Shown: positions 9,472-18,873, numbered from the stretch's first letter. The stretch is 64,000 nucleotides of DNA from Flavobacterium suncheonense GH29-5 = DSM 17707 (GCF_000430025.1 NZ_AUCZ01000011.1:1-64000), one strand, 5' to 3'. Notes: generated by a model from the sequence alone, not told the origin. Numbers and translations: made by a program.

Positions 9472-10077
9472 CTATAAATCTTCTAAAAGCAGTAAATACA
9501 AGTTTTTAGGACAACTTCCGTATTGCAGGAAATCTTCCTCTTTGGCTTTTTCGAAATATTTAAAAGTGGTGATGTTCGTAGGGTATTCCTTGTCGTATTT
9601 CTTTTTGATTTCACGCAAGCCGTCGCTCTTGTTTCCGGTAATCTGGCTTGTGGTGGCCAAAATAATGATGTTTGCCGGTAAATCGTTAGGTTTAAACTGT
9701 CTGATCTGGTTAGATGAAAAAAGAATGGAACCTTCGTCTGCAATCAGGCTTTCACAAGAGGCTAAAAGAAACACAGGGTTTTGAGGATTAGTATAATTCA
9801 GTTTGTTTTCATCCAGAAGGCTGTACAGTTTTGGTTCTAAACACATGGCTTCTTTTTCGAACCAGTCGTTTTCCTCTAAAATACTTTCGAAATTATCATG
9901 GACTTCGTTCAGATTTTCGCAATACAAAAATTTACCGCCGTTTTTTTTGAACTTATAGGTAAATAATTCGTCGATAGGCATCACAGGATCCGGTAGATAA
10001 GGACTTGTTTTCTCCTTGTCTTTTTCTTCATTCGAATCTTCGGATGAGGCGCCAAAAAACTTTCTGAAAAGACTCAT
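9472..10077 (-). CDS. LUD domain protein
   Basis: This 201-residue protein has a charged N-terminal tail and a Rossmann-like body (ESLIADEGSILFSS, IIILATTSQIT) matching the LUD (LutC/YkgG) fold. LutC-type proteins take part in lactate utilisation, but single-copy LUD proteins beside ftsH in Flavobacteriia have no established role. It ends 1 bp before cdsA and probably begins the phospholipid operon. A -7 element TATCTTTG lies at 10119-10126 on the minus strand. Confidence 0.65.
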   Translation of the reverse strand: MSLFRKFFGASSEDSNEEKDKEKTSPYLPDPVMPIDELFTYKFKKNGGKFLYCENLNEVHDNFESILEENDWFEKEAMCLEPKLYSLLDENKLNYTNPQNPVFLLASCESLIADEGSILFSSNQIRQFKPNDLPANIIILATTSQITGNKSDGLREIKKKYDKEYPTNITTFKYFEKAKEEDFLQYGSCPKNLYLLLLEDL

Positions 10078-10118
10078 AAATTATATAAAATCTCGAAATT
10101 TTAAACTTTGATAACAAC

Positions 10119-10126
10119 CAAAGATA
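10119..10126 (-). promoter_or_regulatory. Candidate promoter of the LUD-cdsA-psd operon
   Basis: TATCTTTG on the minus strand fits TAnnTTTG. It sits 42 bp before the LUD start and directly beside the ftsH terminator. Confidence 0.5.
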
Positions 10127-10127
10127 A

Positions 10128-10167
10128 AAAAATCTTAATTCAATCGAGCAATTGAATTAAGATTTTT
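10128..10167 (-). terminator. ftsH terminator
   Basis: A perfect 17-bp stem (10128-10144 with 10151-10167) with a 6-nt loop, just beyond the ftsH stop codon. Confidence 0.8.
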
Positions 10168-10188
10168 CTAAAAAAAAAGTTAACAGGA

Positions 10189-12129
10189 TTATTCTGTTTC
10201 CGTAACTGCTTCTGTTTCTGATTTTTCAAAAGGTCTTTTTCCGAAAATAGTTTCCAGATCATCTTTGAAAATCACTTCTTTTTCAATAAGAATATCGGCT
10301 AATTGAACCAGTTTGTCGCGGTTTTCGTTTAAAATTGAAATCGCCCGCTGGTATTCTTTCTCGATTAAATCGGAGATTTCCTTATCGATAATTTTTGCGG
10401 TTTCTTCCGAATAGGGTTTCGAGAAGTTATAATCCGTTTGCCCAGAAGAATCGTAATAGGTAATATTTCCTAATTTATCGTTTAATCCGTAAACCGTAAC
10501 CATGGCGCGCGCCTGTTTGGTAACTTTCTCCAAGTCGCTTAAAGCGCCGGTGGAAATTTTATCGAAAATCACTTTTTCGGCCGCACGTCCGCCCATGGTG
10601 GCACACATTTCGTCCAGCATTTGTTCCGGTCTTACGATTAGACGTTCCTCCGGTAAATACCAGGCCGCTCCCAAACTTTGTCCACGCGGAACAATGGTTA
10701 CTTTTACCAACGGAGCAGCGTGTTCCAGCATCCAGCTTACCGTTGCATGACCGGCTTCGTGAATGGCGATAGCGCGTTTTTCCTCCGGGGTAACGATTTT
10801 GTTTTTCTTTTCTAAACCGCCAATAATACGGTCTACCGCATCAAGGAAGTCTTGTTTACCCACCGATTTTTTGTTTTTTCGGGCCGCGATTAACGCCGCT
10901 TCATTACATACATTGGCAATATCGGCTCCTGAAAAACCAGGGGTTTGTTTGGCTAAGAAATCTGTATCCAGAGCCTCTTCTTTTTTAAGCGGCTTCAGGT
11001 GCACTTCAAAAATTTCTTTTCTTTCACGAATGTCCGGTAAATCCACGTAAATCTGACGGTCGAAACGTCCGGCACGCATTAAGGCTTTATCCAGAATATC
11101 AGCGCGGTTGGTGGCGGCCAACACGATAACGTGGGTGTTGGTTCCAAAACCGTCCATTTCTGTAAGTAACTGGTTTAAAGTGTTTTCGCGTTCGTCATTC
11201 GATCCGGAGAAATTGTTTTTTCCGCGGGCACGTCCGACAGCATCAATCTCATCGATGAAAATAATGGCAGGCGCTTTTTCTTTGGCTTGTTTGAACAAAT
11301 CCCGCACACGTGATGCTCCGACGCCTACAAACATTTCCACGAAATCCGATCCGGAAAGAGAGAAGAATGGTACTTTGGCTTCTCCTGCCACAGCTTTGGC
11401 TAATAAGGTTTTTCCGGTTCCCGGAGGTCCTACAAGTAAAGCTCCTTTCGGGATTTTACCACCTAATTCGGTATATTTTTCCGGGTTTTTAAGGAATTCT
11501 ACAATTTCCTGAATTTCTTCTTTTGCACCTTCTAAACCGGCTACATCCTTAAAAGTAACTTTTACGTCGTTTTTCTCATCAAACAGTTTTGCTTTCGATT
11601 TACCAATGGAGAAAATCTGACCGCCACCACCACCGCCGCCACCGCCGGACATGCGTCGCATCATATAAATCCAAAAACCGATAATGATGATTAAAGGCAA
11701 GTAGGTAATAAGGATTTCTCCCCAGTTACTGTCCGGTTCGGATGCGTAATCGTTTAATTTTCCGGATTGTCTGGCTTCCTCAAGTTTTTTCTGAAAAAGT
11801 TCATTGTTTGTTCCGATATCAAACGAGTAGTGAGGTCCTGTATTTTCTTTTCCCAGTAAGGTTTCCTTTTGTATTTTACTGTGCGTTTTACTGGCCAGCG
11901 CTTCTTTTTTCAGATATACCTGAGCTGTAGTTTTGTTGTAAACGACTTTGTTTACCTGACCGGAATCCAAAAACTGATAAAATTTGGAAATACTGGTTGG
12001 TTTTACTTCCTGAAAATTGGATCCGCTGGATACAATCTGTATGGCAATCAAAATCAAAAGAGCAGCACCGTATAATAACCACGGACTGATTTTAATCTTA
12101 TTCGGAGTAGGTTTCTTATCTTTTGACAT
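10189..12129 (-). CDS. ftsH: ATP-dependent zinc metalloprotease FtsH
   Basis: This is a membrane-anchored AAA+ protease that degrades unassembled or unstable proteins. Two transmembrane helices (about 16-34 and 139-157) flank an extracytoplasmic domain. Then come a run of nine glycines (162-170), Walker A GPPGTGKT (234-241), Walker B IDEID (292-296), the second region of homology [20 protein letters not shown], and the zinc motif HEAGH (457-461). The length is normal. It follows rsfS by 15 bp and is probably cotranscribed with it. Confidence 0.97.
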   Translation of the reverse strand: MSKDKKPTPNKIKISPWLLYGAALLILIAIQIVSSGSNFQEVKPTSISKFYQFLDSGQVNKVVYNKTTAQVYLKKEALASKTHSKIQKETLLGKENTGPHYSFDIGTNNELFQKKLEEARQSGKLNDYASEPDSNWGEILITYLPLIIIIGFWIYMMRRMSGGGGGGGGGQIFSIGKSKAKLFDEKNDVKVTFKDVAGLEGAKEEIQEIVEFLKNPEKYTELGGKIPKGALLVGPPGTGKTLLAKAVAGEAKVPFFSLSGSDFVEMFVGVGASRVRDLFKQAKEKAPAIIFIDEIDAVGRARGKNNFSGSNDERENTLNQLLTEMDGFGTNTHVIVLAATNRADILDKALMRAGRFDRQIYVDLPDIRERKEIFEVHLKPLKKEEALDTDFLAKQTPGFSGADIANVCNEAALIAARKNKKSVGKQDFLDAVDRIIGGLEKKNKIVTPEEKRAIAIHEAGHATVSWMLEHAAPLVKVTIVPRGQSLGAAWYLPEERLIVRPEQMLDEMCATMGGRAAEKVIFDKISTGALSDLEKVTKQARAMVTVYGLNDKLGNITYYDSSGQTDYNFSKPYSEETAKIIDKEISDLIEKEYQRAISILNENRDKLVQLADILIEKEVIFKDDLETIFGKRPFEKSETEAVTETE

Positions 12130-12144
12130 GTAATAATGTGGTTG

Positions 12145-12516
12145 TTAGTATTTGTTTTCGATGGACGTGATTTTGGCATCACCCCAAAGGCTTTCAATGT
12201 TGTAATATTCGCGAATCTGTTTCTGGAATACGTGAACGACAATGCTCACATAGTCCATAAGAATCCACTCGGCATTTTCGGAACCTTCCACATGCCAAGG
12301 TTTGTCTTTCAGTTCTTTGGATACTACTTTCTGAACAGAATTGGCAATAGCATTTACTTGAGTGTTGGAGTTACCGTTGCAAATCACGAAATAATCGCAC
12401 ACGGTGTTATCTATTGCTCTTAAATCTAAAATATCTATATCGTTTCCTTTTACGTCTTCAATCCCTTTGATGATATTCGCTAGTAATTCATCGTTGTTAA
12501 TCTCTTTTACCGCCAT
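12145..12516 (-). CDS. rsfS: Ribosome silencing factor RsfS
   Basis: This 123-residue protein has the RsfS/Iojap hallmark CDYFVICNGNSNTQVNAIA and ends with the conserved WILMDYVSIVVHVF. The family binds ribosomal protein L14 and blocks subunit joining when nutrients are short. It is first gene of an rsfS-ftsH unit. A perfect -7 element (TAACTTTG, 12538-12545, minus) lies 22 bp ahead. Confidence 0.95.
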   Translation of the reverse strand: MAVKEINNDELLANIIKGIEDVKGNDIDILDLRAIDNTVCDYFVICNGNSNTQVNAIANSVQKVVSKELKDKPWHVEGSENAEWILMDYVSIVVHVFQKQIREYYNIESLWGDAKITSIENKY

Positions 12517-12537
12517 TTATATTTTCTGTGTTTTTCG

Positions 12538-12566
12538 CAAAGTTACCATTTTTGTAGTTAATTTTG
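12538..12566. promoter_or_regulatory. Divergent promoters of rsfS and birA
   Basis: TAACTTTG on the minus strand (12538-12545) faces rsfS, and TAATTTTG on the plus strand (12559-12566) faces birA. Both match TAnnTTTG, and the two core elements are 13 bp apart. Confidence 0.55.
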
Positions 12567-12610
12567 ACATCTTAACATAAGATTAAACTACTTAACGGGT
12601 AATAATTTTT

Positions 12611-13342
12611 ATGAATATAATCAAACTCGATGCCATACCTTCCACGAACGACTTTTTAAAAGAAAAGCTGTCAAGGCAGTATCTCGAAAATTTTACGGTT
12701 GTCGTGGCGGAAAACCAGACCGGGGGTAAAGGTCAGATGGGCTCGATTTGGGAAGTGCAATCTGGTAAAAACCTTACTTTCAGCGTGTTGGTAAGGGATT
12801 TGCTGTTGGATATTCAATCGGTTTTTCATTTGAATGTTGCCGTTGCGGTTAGTATTGCAGAGGCGTTAAAATTATTTTCAATTCCGGATTTAGCTATTAA
12901 ATGGCCTAACGACATTTTGGCAGAAAACCGAAAAATTGGCGGTATTTTAATTGAAAACATCCTGAAAAGCGATGGCGAAATTTTTTCCATAGTCGGCATT
13001 GGTCTGAATGTCAACCAAGTTGAATTTACGGATTTGCCTAAAGCTGGATCTTTGTTCAGCATCACAGGAAAGGTTTTTGACAAGGAAGCTGTTTTAACTT
13101 CGGTTCTTGAAAAATTAAAACTCAATCTGGCTTTACTTCAGAGCGGGAATCACGAACAATTCTGGAAGATTTACGATGCCATGCTCTTCCGAAAAGGAGT
13201 TCCCGTATCCTTTGAAGATACCAGCGGTTTGCGTTTCATGGGGATTATTCAGGGCGTAAACTGCAACGGAAAACTCGAAGTTTTACTCGAAAACGATTTG
13301 ATAACCGAATATGGAATTAAAGAAGTAATATTGTTGTATTAA
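12611..13342 (+). CDS. birA: Biotin--[acetyl-CoA-carboxylase] ligase
   Basis: This is a catalytic-domain-only biotin protein ligase of 243 residues without the N-terminal repressor domain found in E. coli BirA. AENQTGGKGQMGSIW is the biotinyl-AMP loop, and KWPNDILAENRKIGGILIE is the core active-site block. It attaches biotin to acyl-CoA carboxylases. It is followed after 9 bp by the gene at 13352. Confidence 0.93.
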   Translation: MNIIKLDAIPSTNDFLKEKLSRQYLENFTVVVAENQTGGKGQMGSIWEVQSGKNLTFSVLVRDLLLDIQSVFHLNVAVAVSIAEALKLFSIPDLAIKWPNDILAENRKIGGILIENILKSDGEIFSIVGIGLNVNQVEFTDLPKAGSLFSITGKVFDKEAVLTSVLEKLKLNLALLQSGNHEQFWKIYDAMLFRKGVPVSFEDTSGLRFMGIIQGVNCNGKLEVLLENDLITEYGIKEVILLY

Positions 13343-13351
13343 AAGAAAGTC

Positions 13352-13711
13352 ATGAGCAAATTGATTTTAGAAGTGGAAGGGAAGAAGTACCCTTTAATTA
13401 ACAGTACGTTCAATTCGTATAACAGAGGAGCAGGGCTGGAAGCCTATCCGACAGACAATACCTTTACCGTTCAGATTAAAATAACAAAGCTGGATAAGGT
13501 GCTTAACGATTGGTTTTACAATGTGGCCGGCCAAACGAAGAACGGAAGAATTGTTTTTATCAATGATGAGGATGAACCGGTATATGAAATTTGTTTTCTC
13601 GAAGGCCAAACGTCAAGCATTAACGGAAATCTGAATGTGGCGCAGGGCGATTACGGTAACGATCTGATGGTAACGCTAACGGCAGAAACGATTTTTACAA
13701 ACGTATTATAA
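13352..13711 (+). CDS. Small protein resembling type VI secretion tube protein Hcp/TssD (tentative)
   Basis: I do not recognise this 119-residue protein with certainty. Its order of elements (LEVEGKKYPLINSTF, an aromatic WFYN block, KNGRIVFIND, YEICFLEGQ, and a terminal DLMVTLTAETI) resembles the compact beta-barrel of Bacteroidota TssD/Hcp proteins. No other type VI gene is in the window, so it would be an orphan. It sits 9 bp after birA and ends at a good terminator. Confidence 0.4.
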   Translation: MSKLILEVEGKKYPLINSTFNSYNRGAGLEAYPTDNTFTVQIKITKLDKVLNDWFYNVAGQTKNGRIVFINDEDEPVYEICFLEGQTSSINGNLNVAQGDYGNDLMVTLTAETIFTNVL

Positions 13712-13715
13712 AAAG

Positions 13716-13741
13716 AAAACCTCTCGAAACGGAGAGGTTTT
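13716..13741. terminator. Bidirectional terminator after the Hcp-like gene
   Basis: A 10-bp perfect stem (13716-13725 with 13732-13741) runs into T. It also serves the converging SRPBCC gene. Confidence 0.8.
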
Positions 13742-13760
13742 TTTATAAGGAACAGGTTTT

Positions 13761-14153
13761 TTACAGTTTGTTCATGTTTTGTGCCAGTGTTTCAATAAAT
13801 TTTGAAATGGGACCTTTAATCATCATGGCCATCATCGGGTTGAAGTCGCCGTTGAAAAGTAACTGTACTTCCGAAGTAGTTGCTGTTAAAGCATTGATGT
13901 TAGCCGTTAACGTGAAAGGCAATTTGTCGCTGGCAGCTCCTAAAACCACTTTGTTTGGTGCCACTTTGTCTTTCATTTTCAATTTGATTTCCGGCATGCC
14001 TTTTAATCCGAAGATAAAGGCGTTTTCATCCAAAACCTCAAATTTGGCAATGGAATCCGGCATTAATTTTTCAAAATTCTTTACATCGGTTAGCGCCTCG
14101 AACAAATACTCCGGAGATTTTTCAACGCTAACTTTTGGACTTTCTAAATTCAT
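13761..14153 (-). CDS. SRPBCC-family protein
   Basis: This 130-residue protein has a START/polyketide-cyclase-like helix-grip pattern: SPEYLFEALTDVKNFEKLMPD at the start, alternating strands, and a long C-terminal helix with FIETLAQNMNKL. The family binds hydrophobic ligands or acts in lipid handling; no specific ligand can be assigned. It is downstream of pyrE on the same strand, 94 bp away. Confidence 0.7.
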   Translation of the reverse strand: MNLESPKVSVEKSPEYLFEALTDVKNFEKLMPDSIAKFEVLDENAFIFGLKGMPEIKLKMKDKVAPNKVVLGAASDKLPFTLTANINALTATTSEVQLLFNGDFNPMMAMMIKGPISKFIETLAQNMNKL

Positions 14154-14247
14154 TATTTTAAGATTTTCAAATTATGTATTCTTGTATGGAAAAATGTTAT
14201 TTTTCAGCTTTTCTTCCGATGGCAAACTGCAGAAACAAAACTAAAAG

Positions 14248-14895
14248 TTACACTTCAACATTCCAGGTTGAAGGACTTTTGCGCCATTCTTTAAGCGTTT
14301 CGTGCTCTTCTTCCGTAATGTACTGTCGGGCTACAGCTTCTTCCAAAAGCGTGTCGTAATTCCCTAAAGTAAACACTTCCAGATTGGCCTCCCTGCAATT
14401 TTCTTCGGCTACATCAAAACCGTAAGTGAAAATGGCCACCATGCCTTTTACCACAGCTCCGGCTTCACGTAAGGCTTCAATGGCCTGTAAACTGCTTTTT
14501 CCGGTACTAATCAAATCTTCCACTACCACAACGGTTTGCCCTTTTTGCAGAAAACCTTCCACCTGATTCTGACGGCCGTGTTTTTTAGGTTCCGGACGTA
14601 CATATACAAACGGAAGCCCCATAATTTCCGCAACAAGCATGCCAATTCCGATGGCTCCTGTGGCAACTCCCGCAATTACATCGGGTTTACCAAATTGTTT
14701 TTCAATATTTTTGGCAAATTCCTCTCGAAGATAATTTCGGATGGGTGGAAATGAGAGTGTTATGCGGTTGTCGCAATAAATCGGAGACTTCCAGCCTGAA
14801 GCCCACGTAAAAGGATTTTTAGGATTTAATTTAATTGCGTTTATTTGTAAAAGCAATTCGGCTGTTTTTTTAGCTGTGTCTGTGTTAAAAATCAT
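14248..14895 (-). CDS. pyrE: Orotate phosphoribosyltransferase
   Basis: This enzyme makes OMP from orotate and PRPP in pyrimidine synthesis. The PRPP-binding motif VVVVEDLISTGKSS and the upstream GAIGIGMLVAEIMGLPFVYVR block are typical, and 215 residues is the family length. The start codon is 7 bp from the divergent NUDIX start. A perfect -7 element (TACATTTG, 14900-14907, minus) ends 5 bp before the ATG, so the mRNA is probably leaderless. Confidence 0.95.
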   Translation of the reverse strand: MIFNTDTAKKTAELLLQINAIKLNPKNPFTWASGWKSPIYCDNRITLSFPPIRNYLREEFAKNIEKQFGKPDVIAGVATGAIGIGMLVAEIMGLPFVYVRPEPKKHGRQNQVEGFLQKGQTVVVVEDLISTGKSSLQAIEALREAGAVVKGMVAIFTYGFDVAEENCREANLEVFTLGNYDTLLEEAVARQYITEEEHETLKEWRKSPSTWNVEV

Positions 14896-14899
14896 ACTA

Positions 14900-14907
14900 C
14901 AAATGTA
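14900..14907 (-). promoter_or_regulatory. pyrE -7 element overlapping the NUDIX start codon
   Basis: TACATTTG on the minus strand is an exact TAnnTTTG. Its bases include the ATG (14903-14905) of the divergent NUDIX gene. Transcription would begin at or next to the pyrE start codon. Confidence 0.5.
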
Positions 14908-15505
14908 TAAAGTTTTTGTAAACGATAAGCCACTTTTCCTAACAAATCAAGTTGTTAAGGAAACCGATTTTCAGCTTTTTCTTCTGGAAAGTGTTGATAT
15001 CAAGCAGATTATTGTAAAAATGTTTCAGAATAAAATTGACAAGGCATTTTTATACCATCCCGACGAAAGAGAAATCATGACCAAGCTGAAAGAGAAGATT
15101 CCCGTGGTAAAAGCAGGAGGCGGATTGGTTTACAATAAGAACGGCGAAGTGCTTTTTATCTTCCGTAACGGAAAATGGGATTTACCCAAAGGCGGAATTG
15201 AAAAAGGAGAATCCATCGAGGAAACTGCTATTCGGGAAGTAGAAGAAGAAACCGGAGTTACAGGTTTGAAAATAACCGGAAAACTGCAGAAAACCTATCA
15301 CGTTTTTAAACGCAATGGGCAATACAAACTAAAAATAACGCACTGGTTTGAAATGAAAACCGATTTTTCCGGAACACCAAAAGGTCAGGCGGACGAAGGC
15401 ATTGAAGAAGTAGTCTGGATGCAGCCCAAGCAAATAAGGGAAGCCTTGGAGAATTCCTATGAAAATATTAAGTTACTCTTTGAAGAAGAAAAGCTCCTGA
15501 TTTAG
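14903..15505 (+). CDS. NUDIX hydrolase
   Basis: The Nudix box GGIEKGESIEETAIREVEEE is complete (G-x5-E-x7-REVxEExG). The family cleaves nucleoside diphosphates linked to other groups; the substrate is not evident. I use the ATG at 14903 (200 residues, MYKVFVNDK) and not an in-frame GTG 27 bp upstream, because the longer form would overlap pyrE. The stop codon lies inside the loop of the terminator hairpin at 15491-15511. Confidence 0.88.
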   Translation: MYKVFVNDKPLFLTNQVVKETDFQLFLLESVDIKQIIVKMFQNKIDKAFLYHPDEREIMTKLKEKIPVVKAGGGLVYNKNGEVLFIFRNGKWDLPKGGIEKGESIEETAIREVEEETGVTGLKITGKLQKTYHVFKRNGQYKLKITHWFEMKTDFSGTPKGQADEGIEEVVWMQPKQIREALENSYENIKLLFEEEKLLI

Positions 15506-15511
15506 GAGCTT
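15491..15511. terminator. Shared terminator overlapping the NUDIX stop codon
   Basis: AAGCTCCT (15491-15498) pairs with AGGAGCTT (15504-15511) and continues into T. The left arm is coding sequence, and the hairpin lies 3 bp from the stop of the converging M14 peptidase. Confidence 0.75.
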
Positions 15512-15514
15512 TTT

Positions 15515-17245
15515 TTAGTATTGGATTCTGTAAATCGGATAGTGCAGATAGGCCTTTTCGAAATATTTGGAGTTTTTGTATACCCAATCCAGCTGAGCGG
15601 CTCCGTTATCGGCGAAAGCGTTGTCTTCTTTGCGTTTCTTTTCCAGTTCGGCTTTTATTTTTGGATTTTCATCTAAAATTTTCTTGGCTAAATCTTCAAA
15701 AACATAAGGAGAATAGTATTCTTTCTGTTGTAAAATGGCATCGAAGAAATTCCAGTTAAAAAACGAATCGGTAGCTTCCGGTTCTAACGTTTCCAGAAGG
15801 TATTTTACGTTGCGCTGCTGCGTCTTTACAATGATATCGCCTTTGTTGAATTTGATTTTTTCCGTTGAAGCGGCTACCGAAGTATTGTAATGCGGATAGT
15901 GTCCTTCAAACGGTTCTTTTCCGGTTTTGTAATCGGTAATTTTATAACTTTCCACCGTTATGGTTGTGTCGTTTTTAATTGTGCTCATTTCGATTTTGTT
16001 GATTTTCAGCAAATCGATTACTTCCCATTGTTCTTTCGGAATTACATAGGCCTGCGGAATCACAATTTCTTTCTTCGGCTTGTACACTTCGTAGAACGGA
16101 ATTTGTTTTTTGAAAGGCTTGCTGCGATCGTAATACAATCTCGGTTTTTTGGAAACATCGCTGGGTTTGTAATTGCCTTCGTATCCCAAAAAAGGAATTT
16201 CAGTCACTTTGGCAGAATCAATTTCCCATTGAACGGTGTATTTGGTATTGGGTTTAAAATAGGTCCAGTTGTCTTTTCGCTGTTTTTTGATAACCAGATT
16301 GTTCTTGTCCATATAATCTAAAGTGGAATGCATGAATTCATAGGTAGCTCTTACGCGTTCGTGATAAGGTTTCAGCATGTGTGTTTCCACCATAAAGCCC
16401 ATCGTGTTAAACATCGAAGCGTAACCGGTTGAAAAACGCGGACTGTCCATATTTTTGGCAAAACCGTGTTCCGGAGTATCGTTGTAAATGTTTACATAAG
16501 GTACAGATTCTATGGCTTTGGATTTCAGATCCTTTAAAATAGCCGGTACCATCATGCCGTTGAAAAAAATACTCAGATATCCGCCTAATTTCTGGTAATG
16601 TGTGCTGATATACGTTAGAGTGTACTGATAATCTGCACCATTACTCACATGGTTGTCGATAAAAACTTCCGGATTCACCATCTGGAACAACACCTGAAAA
16701 CTTCTCGAATTCTTAGTATCCGATTTGATGAAATCACGGTTTAAGTCAAAATTTCGCGCATTGCCTCTAAAACCATACGCTTCCGGGCCGTTTTGGTTTA
16801 CTCTTGAGGTCGAATTTCGGTTCAGAGCGCCTCCGATATTATAAACGGGGATAGCCACCACTACGGTGTTTTCCGGAGCTGTCAGTTTTCCGGTCGCCAA
16901 ATCTTTCAGGAAAAGCATGGTGGCATCAATTCCGTCAGTTTCGCCGGGATGGATTCCGTTGTTGATTAACAGTACATTTTTTTTTGAAGAATGTATCGAA
17001 AGAAAATCGAAATTCTTGTCCGGATTGTACGTTACGATATGCAAAGGCTCGCCGCTGTCGGTTATGCCCATGGTTTTCATGGAAACGGTTTCAAAAGCCT
17101 TGTCGAGTTTCTGATAGTAGTCAATCACTTCCTGATAGGTTGCAGACTGGTTGCCGTTTCCTTTTTCGTAAGGCGTTTTTAAATCGGTTTGTTGTGCAAA
17201 TGCGGAACTTACTGCTAACAAAAGAAAGCCGAAAAATGATTTCAT
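15515..17245 (-). CDS. M14-family zinc carboxypeptidase, exported
   Basis: A signal peptide precedes QQTDLKTPYEKGNG. The zinc site is visible as INNGIHPGETDG (His and Glu ligands), with a further histidine in FIDNHVSNGADYQY. RNFDLNRDF resembles the substrate-binding arginine region of M14 enzymes. At 576 residues it has a sizeable C-terminal extension beyond the catalytic domain. It probably trims peptides in the periplasm. It ends an apparent ddl-coaD-M14 operon, 2 bp from coaD. Confidence 0.82.
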   Translation of the reverse strand: MKSFFGFLLLAVSSAFAQQTDLKTPYEKGNGNQSATYQEVIDYYQKLDKAFETVSMKTMGITDSGEPLHIVTYNPDKNFDFLSIHSSKKNVLLINNGIHPGETDGIDATMLFLKDLATGKLTAPENTVVVAIPVYNIGGALNRNSTSRVNQNGPEAYGFRGNARNFDLNRDFIKSDTKNSRSFQVLFQMVNPEVFIDNHVSNGADYQYTLTYISTHYQKLGGYLSIFFNGMMVPAILKDLKSKAIESVPYVNIYNDTPEHGFAKNMDSPRFSTGYASMFNTMGFMVETHMLKPYHERVRATYEFMHSTLDYMDKNNLVIKKQRKDNWTYFKPNTKYTVQWEIDSAKVTEIPFLGYEGNYKPSDVSKKPRLYYDRSKPFKKQIPFYEVYKPKKEIVIPQAYVIPKEQWEVIDLLKINKIEMSTIKNDTTITVESYKITDYKTGKEPFEGHYPHYNTSVAASTEKIKFNKGDIIVKTQQRNVKYLLETLEPEATDSFFNWNFFDAILQQKEYYSPYVFEDLAKKILDENPKIKAELEKKRKEDNAFADNGAAQLDWVYKNSKYFEKAYLHYPIYRIQY

Positions 17246-17247
17246 GG

Positions 17248-17703
17248 TTATTTTACTTTAACAGATTCGGGAACTAAAATGGTATAATCACCGCCGTTTC
17301 GGATAACATCACGGACAATACTCGAACTGATGTGCGAGGTATCGATAGCGGTAAGAAGGAAAATGGTTTCAATGTCCGACAGTTGGCGGTTGGTGTGGGC
17401 GATGGCTTTTTCAAATTCAAAATCGGCCGGGTTGCGCAAACCTCTGAGAATGAACTGAGCACCTAATTTATGGCACAAATCAATGGTTAATCCTTCATAA
17501 GTAACGACAGAAACTTTCGGTTCGTTTTTAAAAGAATTTTCGATAAAAGCTTTGCGGTCTTCCAGCGAAAACATATATTTCTTTTCGGCATTGATACCAA
17601 TGGCAACGACAATTTCGTCAAACAGGGGCAAAGCTCTTTTGATGATGTCATAATGTCCTAAAGTGATCGGATCGAAGGAACCGGGGAAGATTGCTTTTCT
17701 CAT
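17248..17703 (-). CDS. coaD: Phosphopantetheine adenylyltransferase
   Basis: CoaD catalyses the penultimate step of coenzyme A synthesis. PGSFDPITLGHYDII is the nucleotidyltransferase motif (T/HxGH), and RGLRNPADFEFE and SSIVRDV are family-typical. At 151 residues it is full length. It sits 4 bp from ddl and 2 bp from the M14 gene. Confidence 0.96.
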   Translation of the reverse strand: MRKAIFPGSFDPITLGHYDIIKRALPLFDEIVVAIGINAEKKYMFSLEDRKAFIENSFKNEPKVSVVTYEGLTIDLCHKLGAQFILRGLRNPADFEFEKAIAHTNRQLSDIETIFLLTAIDTSHISSSIVRDVIRNGGDYTILVPESVKVK

Positions 17704-17707
17704 CAGA

Positions 17708-18682
17708 TTATGGTTTTAATGCCAATTCAATAGCATTGCTAAACAATTCCGTTAATGAAATCCCGGCTTCTTTAGCCTGTTGCGGCAGAATACTTTCGGT
17801 AGTTAAACCCGGAATGGTGTTCATTTCCAGCATATAAGGTTCGCCATTTACGATGATGAATTCGCTTCTTGAAAACCCTTTCATTTTTAAAACTTCGTAC
17901 GCTTTTTTGGCTACCGCTTCCACTTTTACGCGAACATCGTCCGACAATCGGGCAGGAGTGATTTCCTGGGATTTTCCTAAATACTTCGCTTCGTAATCGA
18001 AAAAGTCGTTTTCGGAAACAATTTCGGTAATCGGTAAAACGGTTGTTGCGCCTTTATAATTGATGACGCCCACCGAAACTTCCGTTCCGTCCAAAAAACT
18101 TTCGATGATGATTTCGCTGTCTTCTTTATAGGCATTTTCAATCGCAGGAAGTAGTTCTTCTTTTGATTTTACTTTGGAAATACCAAAACTGGAACCCGAT
18201 TTATTTGGTTTCACGAACAAAGGCAGTCCTAAGGTTTTGATGATTTCGTCCTCATTTATTTCATCGCCTTTGTCCAGATAAAAAGAAGTGGCCGTTTTGA
18301 TTCCGTAAGGTTTTAAAACCGACAGCAAATCGCGTTTGTTGAACGTTAAAGCCGCCTGATAGTAATCGCAGGAAGTTTGCGGAATGCCCAACAGTTCGAA
18401 GTAAGCCTGCATTAAGCCGTCTTCTCCGGGCGTGCCGTGAATCGCATTGAAAACCACGTCAAACGTTACTTTAACACCGGCATAATTCACTGAAAAATCG
18501 TGGCGGTTTACCGGGAATTCGTTTTCGTTTTCATCCACCATTACCCATTTTTCTTTAAAAATATGGATGCGGTAGGCTTTATAACTGGATTTGTCCAGAA
18601 AGTTGTACACTACATTTCCGCTTTTCAGCGATATCTGATACTCACTGGAATAGCCTCCCATGATGATGGCAACATTTTTCAT
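17708..18682 (-). CDS. ddl: D-alanine--D-alanine ligase
   Basis: This is an ATP-grasp enzyme that makes the D-Ala-D-Ala dipeptide for peptidoglycan. GGYSSEYQISLKSG at the start, IHGTPGEDG, VKPNKSGSSFGISKV and YMLEMNTIPGLT are diagnostic. At 324 residues it is full length. A -7 element TAATTTTG lies at 18717-18724 on the minus strand, giving a leader of about 28 nt. It is first gene of the ddl-coaD-M14 unit. Confidence 0.95.
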   Translation of the reverse strand: MKNVAIIMGGYSSEYQISLKSGNVVYNFLDKSSYKAYRIHIFKEKWVMVDENENEFPVNRHDFSVNYAGVKVTFDVVFNAIHGTPGEDGLMQAYFELLGIPQTSCDYYQAALTFNKRDLLSVLKPYGIKTATSFYLDKGDEINEDEIIKTLGLPLFVKPNKSGSSFGISKVKSKEELLPAIENAYKEDSEIIIESFLDGTEVSVGVINYKGATTVLPITEIVSENDFFDYEAKYLGKSQEITPARLSDDVRVKVEAVAKKAYEVLKMKGFSRSEFIIVNGEPYMLEMNTIPGLTTESILPQQAKEAGISLTELFSNAIELALKP

Positions 18683-18849
18683 ATATTGTTCGTTATTTGA
18701 TAAGTACTAGTTCCTACAAAATTATTACTATTTGTTGAAACCCGCATCAAAAAATATTTTTCTAACGATAAAAATCAAAATGTGTATTCCAGACGACCTT
18801 TGGCAAACAATTACTTTTTTCGGAAGAAACAAAAATGTGTAGTATTTTA

Positions 18850-18857
18850 TATCTTTG
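18850..18857 (+). promoter_or_regulatory. Promoter of the PASTA-rluD pair
   Basis: TATCTTTG fits TAnnTTTG exactly and lies 16 bp before the ATG at 18874. Because it falls inside the longer possible N-terminus, it supports the shorter start. Confidence 0.5.
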
Positions 18858-18873
18858 CCCAAAACCCAAAACC

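Noticed and set aside
11624..11650. GC-rich CCACCACCGCC run that looks like a microsatellite
   Set aside because: It is the glycine run (residues 162-170) encoded by ftsH.
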